A stretch of DNA of 17,916 nucleotides from DATGMB01 sp035293845 (GTDB lineage: Bacteria; Acidobacteriota; Terriglobia; Bryobacterales; Bryobacteraceae), in the NCBI GenBank assembly GCA_035293845.1, contig DATGMB010000101.1:1-17916 (forward strand). The letters are read 5' to 3'. Position numbers and translations under genes: made by a program. The first letter of the stretch is position 1; each line of letters starts with the position of its first letter. Below are positions 12,616 through 17,916 of this stretch, piece after piece. The notes beneath the pieces were generated by a model. It was not told where the DNA came from, did not search any database, and saw only the letters and a list, made by a program, of their open reading frames with translations.

Positions 12616-14865
12616 ATGCGCCTCTTCGTCCTCAGCGCCCTCGCGGTGTCGGCGTTCGCGCAGCCGCCCGGCGGCATCCGCGGCTCCGTAGTCGATTCCC
12701 AGGGCGGCGAGCCCCTTTCGAGCGTCGCCATCCGGCTCGCCGGCACAGCCTTCCGCGCGACCTCGGATGCCTCCGGCCATTTCCGCCTCCCCAACCTCCC
12801 GCCCGGCGACTACACCCTCGACGTCTCCACCGTCGGCTACCACCTGGCCCGCAAAACCTTTCGCCTCGACGCCGGCGAAACCAAGGAATTCGAGATCGCT
12901 CTCACCCCCGATACGCTCCGCCAGACCCAAACCGTCGAAGCCCGCTCCACTCCGTTCGACACGCTCCGCCAGGACAGTCCCGCGACCCTGACCCTTTCCG
13001 GCAACGACGCCAAGAACCTCGCCAGCGTGCTCGCCGACGATCCGCTCCGCGCCGTTCAGAATCTCCCCGGCGTTACCTCCAATAACGACTTCGACGCCCG
13101 CTTCTCGCTCCGCGGCGCCGATTATTCCCGCATCGGCCTGTATCTCGACGGCGTCCTCCTCCATTCCCCTTTCCACACCCTGGAAGGCCAGAACGTGCAA
13201 GGCTCCGCCACCGCCTTCAACGGCGATATGGTCGAGGAAATGGAACTCCACGAAGGCGCCTGGCCCGAGCGCTTCGAAGACCGCACGGCCGGCATTCTGG
13301 ACGTCCATACTCGCGACGGTTCGCGCGACCAGGTCATCTTCCGCTTCACGGCCAGCGCCTCCAATGCCGGCGGCATGGCCGAAGGCCCAATCGGCAGAAA
13401 GAAACGCGGAAGCTGGCTGGTCGCGGCCCGCAAGAGCTACCTGCAGTACATCTTCGAACGCACCTTCCCCAACACCACCTATATTTTTGGCTTTGAAGAC
13501 GTGCAGGGCCGCCTCGCCTACGACCTCACCTCGCGCCAGAAGCTCACTCTCTACGTCCTCGACAGCTTCTCCTCGCTCGACCGCGGCAACCGCTCCTCGC
13601 TCGGCATCAATTCGCTCGCCGGCGCCGGATACCACTACACCCTCGGCAATTTCGGCTGGACCGATGCCCTCTCGCCGCGCCTGCTCCTCACCGCCCACGG
13701 CGCCTGGATGCGGGAAAAGTTCGAAAACACCAACCCCACCGGTCTCCCGCTCGCCAACGGTTTTTACGGCGAATGGGTCGGCAACGCCAGCGCCACCTGG
13801 ATGTGGAACGAGCGGAGCCCCCTCGATTTCGGCTTCTCCGTTCGCCAGCTCCGCGATTCCGGCCAGAACCTTCAATACCAGAACGCCGCCACCAGCATCC
13901 GCTTCCTCGACCGCGCCAACGGTACTGCTACTCACTCCGGCGGCTTCGCGCAGCAGACCTGGAACGGCCTCGCCGGCAGGCTTCACCTTGCCGCCGGAGC
14001 CCGCTGGGACCGCGAAAATTACGACGCCGTCTCCGCCCTCTCGCCGCAAGCCTCCGCCGCCCTTTCGCTCACGGGGTCGACGCGCCTCCAGCTCGGCTAC
14101 GGCCAATACGTCCAGTTCCCCGAGCTGTCGGTCCTGGCCTCACCCCTGGGCGGACGCGCCCTGCTGCCCATGCGCTCCAATCAGGCAATCGCCGCCATCG
14201 AGCAGCGGTTCGGCGAGCGCACCCGTCTGCGGCTGGAGGCCTACAACCGCGCCGACCGCGACCTCCCCAACCAGCCCTTTTACGACCCTCGCCTCCTGCC
14301 CACCGGCGCCATCTTCGTCCCGCCCGCCAACCCGCTCTATTACAACTCCGAGCGGGGCTATTCGCGCGGGGTCGAGATTTTTCTCCAGCGCTCCAGCGCG
14401 AACCGCTTCACCGGATGGATCTCCTACGCCTACGGCCACACCGAAATGCGCGATGGCATCACCCTCGCGCGCTTCGCCTCCGATTACGACCAGCGCCACA
14501 CCGTCAACATCTACGGCGGCTATCGCCTCAGGCCCACCGTGAACCTCTCCATGCGGTGCAGCTACGGCAGCGGCTTCCCCATCCCCGGTTACCTTACGAG
14601 AATCGGCCCTTCCTACTACCTCTCGACAACGCTCAACCAGCTCCGTATGCCGGACTACCTGCGCGCCGATCTGCGGGTCAACAAATCCTGGGTCCACGAC
14701 CGATGGAAGATCACGCTCTACGGCGAAGCCGTCAACCTCACCGACCGCACCAATTACGGCTACGACAGCTTCAACGGATATAACTCCAAGACCGGCCAGG
14801 CGAACATCACCCTGGACACAATGTTCCCCATCCTTCCCAGCGCCGGTATTGTGCTCGAAAAATGA
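12616..14865 (+). CDS. TonB-dependent-receptor-like outer membrane protein with N-terminal carboxypeptidase regulatory domain
   Basis: This predicted outer-membrane beta-barrel transporter has 749 residues. The order is signal peptide MRLFVLSALAVSAFA, cleaved before QPP; a carboxypeptidase-D-regulatory-like beta sandwich at about 20-97 (IRGSVVDSQGGEPLSSVAI, then LPPGDYTLDVS); a plug domain at about 115-235 (NLPGVTSNNDF, SLRGADYSRIGLYLDGV); and a barrel to the end, with strand-like text such as LRLEAYNRADRD and ADLRVNKSWVHDRWKITLY. This is the plan of the large TonB receptor families of Acidobacteria and Bacteroidetes that import oligosaccharides or other ligands; no TonB box is obvious. The last residues are GIVLEK, without the terminal aromatic residue usual for barrels. 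The ORF is open upstream of 12616, but the signal peptide fixes the start. No SusD-like partner is adjacent, so the substrate is unknown. Confidence 0.92.
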   Translation: MRLFVLSALAVSAFAQPPGGIRGSVVDSQGGEPLSSVAIRLAGTAFRATSDASGHFRLPNLPPGDYTLDVSTVGYHLARKTFRLDAGETKEFEIALTPDTLRQTQTVEARSTPFDTLRQDSPATLTLSGNDAKNLASVLADDPLRAVQNLPGVTSNNDFDARFSLRGADYSRIGLYLDGVLLHSPFHTLEGQNVQGSATAFNGDMVEEMELHEGAWPERFEDRTAGILDVHTRDGSRDQVIFRFTASASNAGGMAEGPIGRKKRGSWLVAARKSYLQYIFERTFPNTTYIFGFEDVQGRLAYDLTSRQKLTLYVLDSFSSLDRGNRSSLGINSLAGAGYHYTLGNFGWTDALSPRLLLTAHGAWMREKFENTNPTGLPLANGFYGEWVGNASATWMWNERSPLDFGFSVRQLRDSGQNLQYQNAATSIRFLDRANGTATHSGGFAQQTWNGLAGRLHLAAGARWDRENYDAVSALSPQASAALSLTGSTRLQLGYGQYVQFPELSVLASPLGGRALLPMRSNQAIAAIEQRFGERTRLRLEAYNRADRDLPNQPFYDPRLLPTGAIFVPPANPLYYNSERGYSRGVEIFLQRSSANRFTGWISYAYGHTEMRDGITLARFASDYDQRHTVNIYGGYRLRPTVNLSMRCSYGSGFPIPGYLTRIGPSYYLSTTLNQLRMPDYLRADLRVNKSWVHDRWKITLYGEAVNLTDRTNYGYDSFNGYNSKTGQANITLDTMFPILPSAGIVLEK

Positions 14866-14902
14866 CACCGGGCTGAGCAGCGCCGGCCGCCGTGGTTCAG
14901 GC

Positions 14903-14935
14903 AAAAAAAAACCGGGCCCGTAGGCGGGGCCCGGT
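14903..14935 (-). terminator. Intrinsic terminator for the molybdopterin-domain gene
   Basis: A perfect nine-base stem, ACCGGGCCC with GGGCCCGGT (14911-14919 and 14927-14935), has a seven-base loop. On the minus strand it is followed by nine T residues (14911-14903). It lies about 55 bases after the minus-strand stop at 14991. It is the only textbook rho-independent terminator seen in the window. Confidence 0.92.
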
Positions 14936-14990
14936 GAGGAGCACTCGCAAACCGGTCGGAGGTCCAGCTTGCGGGGGTGGAGGAGGCCGT

Positions 14991-15961
14991 CTACGCCACC
15001 AGGCCGCCATGTCCCAGGCAGGCGATCTCCCAGCCTGTGACGTGGTATCGCGCCAGCAGTGGCGGAAGCACCATATCCACAACGTTCGGCTTCGCGGAGC
15101 GGAAGCAACCCGGCGCCGCAACAATCGGCACCTCGTCCTTATATGCCAGCAGGAGCAGATTGCCCGGTTCCACCGGAGCCAGAAATCTTTCGACCTGACC
15201 GCCCACCCGCAGCAGCGCCTGTCCGATCACGTCTTCCGGTCCGGCGGGGGCGGTTGTGGACGCAACCAGGACCGCGCACGGCTTCGAGCGCAGCAGGTGC
15301 TGCAGGCAGCGGCCACGGAATTCTCCTCTTCCGTGCAGGCCAGCACAAAATTCACGCCGACGCCGAACCGCTCCAGGCGTTGCCGCATGATGTTCTCGAA
15401 CAATTGCCGCGCCCGGTCGCCGCTGATGGGGTCCGTGTACAGAACCCCCACGCTCGGGTTGCGGATAGCCCGCGCCTGCAGAATCGGCCCGCGTTCCTTC
15501 AAAAGATTGAGAACCGCTCCCAATTGTTCCCGCGACACCGCAAACGGCGCGCTTTTCACGGTCGCAATGCGCTGCCCCGCCACGGCATAGCCGAAATTTG
15601 CCGCCGTCGCGATCACCACGCTGCCGGTATAATTGATCTGTTTCAGCAGGTCGTCATCGACCAGCACGCAGCAGCTTTCCGTCGCCACCAGGTTGGCGCG
15701 CCCGCCCGCCGCCAGGCGGATCTCCAGGCTGCCGCAACCCATCTGGCAGGCCACCGCGTTCACCGCGTCGTCCTCGCCGATCTCGCCCTCTTCGAGCTCG
15801 GTGACCCAGATGGTCTCCATGCCCTCGGATTCCAGCACGCGGACGTCCTCGTCGCTGATGATGTGCCCCTTGGCCAGTAGTTTCTTGCCGCCGGGGCGGA
15901 ACACGGTGCAGCACAGGATTCGTCCACTCGAGGACTTCACGTCGACCGTTTGGGCTCTCAT
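14991..15961 (-). CDS. Molybdopterin-binding (MoCF-type) domain protein interrupted by a one-base frameshift
   Basis: Corrected, this would be a 323-residue cytosolic protein. Its C-terminal half, from about residue 169 (PSVGVLYTDPISGDRA), is a molybdopterin-binding domain of the MoaB/MoeA kind, ending with LAPVEPGNLLLLAYKDE, VAAPGCFRSAKPNVVD and GHGGLVA. The N-terminal part (GGRANLVATESCCVLVDDD) is less familiar. Frame 1 runs from ATG 15961 to the stop at 15227 but leaves the family text after EEENSVAAA (residue 219). From 15305 the next frame continues it perfectly (LQHLLRSKPCAVLV) to the stop at 14991. One missing base near 15305 explains this. There is no slippery heptamer, so sequencing error or a real mutation is more likely than programmed shifting. 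AGGGGAG precedes the ATG, and the intact downstream frame plus terminator argue for a recently working gene. Confidence 0.82.
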
Positions 15962-16061
15962 CGCTCCCCTTTCGCCAACTTACGGGATATTTCAGGTTTC
16001 ATTATCCTGAATCGTATCCCCAGGGTTGCAGTCTACCTGAGTCCGGTCGAAATAGGTAGAG

Positions 16062-16096
16062 TTTTGGCGCCGGTCTTTTGCGGGGACCGGCCAAAA
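16062..16096 (-). terminator. Hairpin just after the arg operon
   Basis: TTTTGG-CG-CCGGTC (16062-16075) pairs with GACCGGCCAAAA (16085-16096), a 12-base-pair stem with a two-base bulge and a nine-base loop. It begins four bases beyond the stop codon of the argA-type gene (16100) on the minus strand. No T-run follows on that strand, so it may protect the 3' end or mark factor-dependent termination. The remaining gap to 15962 shows no other feature except the ribosome site of the next gene. Confidence 0.5.
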
Positions 16097-16099
16097 GCC

Positions 16100-16702
16100 C
16101 TACTTTGGGGGTATTGCCGGAGCGCGTGGGGTGGGGATCTGAATATACTCGTCGGCAGGCCAGGATGCCGTCTGCGGTTCCGCCCACCTCCCCGGCTGCA
16201 AAATCCGCAGCACCGCGATTTCATCGCACGCCTGGAACTTGGGGCAGCGCAGGCAGTCCTTCCATGCTTTCAGCGGCAGAACGCCGCGTTCCACCACGTG
16301 GAAGCCCACTTTCTGGAAGAACTCCACCACATATGTGAAGGCGAATACAGCATCCAGATCGTAGAGCTGCGCTTCGGTAACCAGCGCCTCGACCAGCGTG
16401 CGCCCCACCCCCTGCGTCTTCGCCGCTTCCGACACGGCCAGAGAACGTATCTCCCCGAACGTTGGCGTGTAGAAATGCAGCGCGCCGCAGCCGAGCAGCC
16501 GGTCGTGGTCCATGACCACGGTGAAATCGCGGATCGCCTCCGACATTTCGAACTCGGTCCGCGGCAGCATCACTCCCTTGGCGGCGTAGCCGTTGATTAA
16601 TTCCAGGATCGGCGCAATGTCCCGCATCACCGCCTTCCGCACGGTCAGACGGCGCGGCGCGCCCGGCTCCGCAAATGCGTCCGCTTGCAAGCTGCTGATC
16701 AT
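16100..16702 (-). CDS. argA: Short N-acetylglutamate synthase-type GNAT acetyltransferase
   Basis: N-acetylglutamate synthase transfers acetyl from acetyl-CoA to glutamate, the first step of arginine synthesis. This 200-residue protein has only a GNAT domain, without the amino-acid-kinase domain of classic ArgA, so it is like the short synthases of actinobacteria and others. The acetyl-CoA loop is IRSLAVSEAAKTQGVGRTLV (about 85-104). FAFTYVVEFFQKVGF follows, then LPLKAWKDCLRCPKFQACDE, whose three cysteines (150, 153, 159) are a signature I recall in these proteins. The start is ATG 16702, which overlaps the argB stop as ATGA and has GGGAG eight bases upstream; GTG 16711 is less likely. Context right behind argB makes the role convincing, but other GNAT substrates cannot be ruled out from sequence alone. 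The tail after 170 is variable and proline-rich. Confidence 0.85.
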   Translation of the reverse strand: MISSLQADAFAEPGAPRRLTVRKAVMRDIAPILELINGYAAKGVMLPRTEFEMSEAIRDFTVVMDHDRLLGCGALHFYTPTFGEIRSLAVSEAAKTQGVGRTLVEALVTEAQLYDLDAVFAFTYVVEFFQKVGFHVVERGVLPLKAWKDCLRCPKFQACDEIAVLRILQPGRWAEPQTASWPADEYIQIPTPRAPAIPPK

Positions 16703-17484
16703 GCGCCGCACTCCCGCGCGCCGCCGATGCGCGTCCCGATCTCCTCGCCCGCGAGCAGCCGCTCGAGCACCGCCGGCGCTGCGCCCGGCGCGATCCGCAC
16801 CGCCGGAACGCCGCCGCCCAGTGCCGCCAGCGCGGCCTCGAGCTTCGCCTGCATCCCTCCCGTCGCCACGCCATCGGCAATCAGCCCGCGGCTTTCCTCC
16901 GCCGAAAGCGCCGCGCGCACCCGGCCCTCGCCATCCCGCACGCCTTCCACATCCGTGAGGAATACGATCTGTGCCGCGCCGAACGCCGCCGCGCAGGCCA
17001 CCGCCATCTGGTCCGCGTTGACGTTGTAGATATTGCCGCTCCGGTCCCCCGCCACGCAGGCGACCACCGGCAGATATCCGCTTCCAGCCAGCAGGTCGAG
17101 CAGCGCCGCATTCGAGCGCACCACGCGCCCCACCGCGCCCAGCGCCGGATCCATCGGCTCCGCCTCCGCGAGCAAGCCATCGATCCCGCTCAGCCCTACC
17201 GCCCGCGCACCCGCCCGGTTCAGGCTTGCCACCAGTTCATGGTTGACCGTCCCTGCGAACACCTTCAGCACCGCGTCGATCGTCTCCGGCCCGGTCACCC
17301 GCAGCCCGCCTACGAACCGGCTCTCGATGCCGCGCTCCGCCAGATAGCGCGTCATCTGCTTGCCGCCCCCGTGCACGACGGCGACCTGGTGCCGCCCGGC
17401 CGCCGCAGCGATCTGCGCCGCGAGGTTGTTCCGCGACTCCGCCGCGTCGAGCAGCGACCCGCCCAGTTTGACGAGCACCTTCAC
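16699..17484 (-). CDS. argB: Acetylglutamate kinase
   Basis: The enzyme phosphorylates N-acetylglutamate, the second step of arginine synthesis. The 261-residue protein has KLGGS at 6-10 with the phosphate-binding K6, HGGGKQ at 38-43, FVGGLRVT at 57-64 with the substrate arginine R62, IYNVNADQM at 152-160 with the catalytic D158, and GGMQAK at 209-214 with K214. Length and the absence of an N-terminal extra helix resemble the E. coli enzyme, which is not inhibited by arginine, so feedback may fall elsewhere. It starts with GTG 17484, which overlaps the argC stop by four bases (GTGA); GAGG stands seven bases upstream. The stop in turn overlaps the argA start, so the three proteins are probably translated in a coupled way. 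Confidence 0.96.
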   Translation of the reverse strand: MKVLVKLGGSLLDAAESRNNLAAQIAAAAGRHQVAVVHGGGKQMTRYLAERGIESRFVGGLRVTGPETIDAVLKVFAGTVNHELVASLNRAGARAVGLSGIDGLLAEAEPMDPALGAVGRVVRSNAALLDLLAGSGYLPVVACVAGDRSGNIYNVNADQMAVACAAAFGAAQIVFLTDVEGVRDGEGRVRAALSAEESRGLIADGVATGGMQAKLEAALAALGGGVPAVRIAPGAAPAVLERLLAGEEIGTRIGGARECGA

Positions 17485-17916
17485 AGCAGGCCCTCGGTTT
17501 CCGGGTATCCCAGCATCAGGTTCATGTTCTGCACCGCCTGCCCCGCCGCTCCCTTCACCAGGTTGTCAATCGCGCTCACCACCACCGCCCGGCCGCTTGC
17601 GCGGTCCACAGCCACACCGATATCGCAGAAGTTCGTGCGCGCCACCCCGCGTAGGTCCGGCAGGTGCCCGGGTTGATACAGCCGCACGAACGGCTCGTCG
17701 GCGTAGCGCTCCTCGTAGATCGCCAGAATCTCCTCCGCCGCCACCGGCCGGCTCGTGCGGAAGTAAATGGTCTCCAGAATGCCGCGTTCCACCGGCAAAA
17801 GCTGCGCCGTAAAGCTGAATTCCCGCTCTTCCAGCCCGGAAACCTGCAGCACTTCCGGCACGTGCCGGTGCCGCAGCACCGAGTAAGCCGAGAAATTCTC
17901 CGTCACCTCGCAGAAG
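17481..17916 (-). CDS. argC: N-acetyl-gamma-glutamyl-phosphate reductase, C-terminal part (cut by window end)
   Basis: ArgC reduces N-acetylglutamyl phosphate to the semialdehyde with NADPH, the third step of arginine synthesis. Only the last 144 or so codons are in the window; the gene enters at 17916 and the start and catalytic cysteine lie outside. The visible part has FCEVTENFSAYSVLRHRHVPEV with the conserved histidine, then YADEPFVRLY, LPDLRGVARTNFCDIGV and the end SAIDNLVKGAAGQAVQNMNL, all typical of the C-terminal half of ArgC. It is first of the visible argC-argB-argA group and its stop overlaps the argB start. There is no sign of damage in the visible part. Confidence 0.95.
   Translation of the reverse strand, partial: FCEVTENFSAYSVLRHRHVPEVLQVSGLEEREFSFTAQLLPVERGILETIYFRTSRPVAAEEILAIYEERYADEPFVRLYQPGHLPDLRGVARTNFCDIGVAVDRASGRAVVVSAIDNLVKGAAGQAVQNMNLMLGYPETEGLL

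Noticed and set aside
12548..14106. Long minus-strand open frame opposite the receptor gene, joined to the ADOP remnant
   Set aside because: Only its last ~90 codons (below about 12400) carry recognisable permease text; the rest is antisense shadow of the receptor.
15295..15315. Programmed -1 frameshifting in the molybdopterin-domain gene
   Set aside because: No slippery heptamer is present at the point of frame change (CTGCCTG context), and such genes are normally uninterrupted.

Overview
The window comes from a high-GC bacterium and most likely an acidobacterium of the Solibacter/Bryobacter group. Four things support this: a C-terminal domain of the Solibacter type (TIGR03437) at 117-1910, the wreck of an acidobacterial duplicated orphan permease (ADOP) at 12127-12547, a carboxypeptidase-regulatory-domain TonB-type receptor at 12616-14865, and large exported beta-propeller proteins. 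These are recognitions from memory of the families; no database was searched.

Layout. 117-1910 (+) is an exported beta-propeller-like protein. 5251-1945 (-) is a pyrimidine operon: pyrR, a 132-base gap filled by a near-palindromic repeat element, pyrB, pyrC (sharing one base with pyrB), and 20 bases later a small coiled-coil gene built from seven 9-residue repeats. 5376-7484 (+) is an exported protein of six Cys-pair repeats. 8296-7559 (-) is an SprT-like metalloprotease-family protein. 8503-11616 (+) is a very large exported BNR/Asp-box propeller. 12084-11713 (-) is a small exported c-type cytochrome with two haem sites. 12547-12127 (-) is the ADOP pseudogene. 12616-14865 (+) is the outer-membrane receptor. 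15961-14991 (-) is a molybdopterin-binding-domain protein broken by a one-base frameshift, followed by a clear intrinsic terminator. 17916-16100 (-) is an arginine operon, argC (partial), argB and a short argA-type N-acetylglutamate synthase, joined by two 4-base start/stop overlaps.

How the genes fit together. Two housekeeping pathways are represented, early pyrimidine synthesis under PyrR and the first three steps of arginine synthesis. They are separated by single-gene units for envelope or exported proteins. No single new multi-gene system is evident. The most interesting signals are (1) several palindromic intergenic repeats of two sequence families, placed in an operon gap and between convergent genes; (2) exported-protein genes with no Shine-Dalgarno but a -10-like hexamer 6-10 bases before the ATG, suggesting leaderless mRNAs, while cytosolic genes have good ribosome sites; (3) the 9-residue-repeat coiled-coil gene riding in the pyr operon; and (4) two damaged genes, the ADOP remnant and the molybdopterin-domain frameshift. 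No gene-free stretch exceeds 300 bases. No tRNA, rRNA, CRISPR array, insertion sequence or prophage gene was seen.
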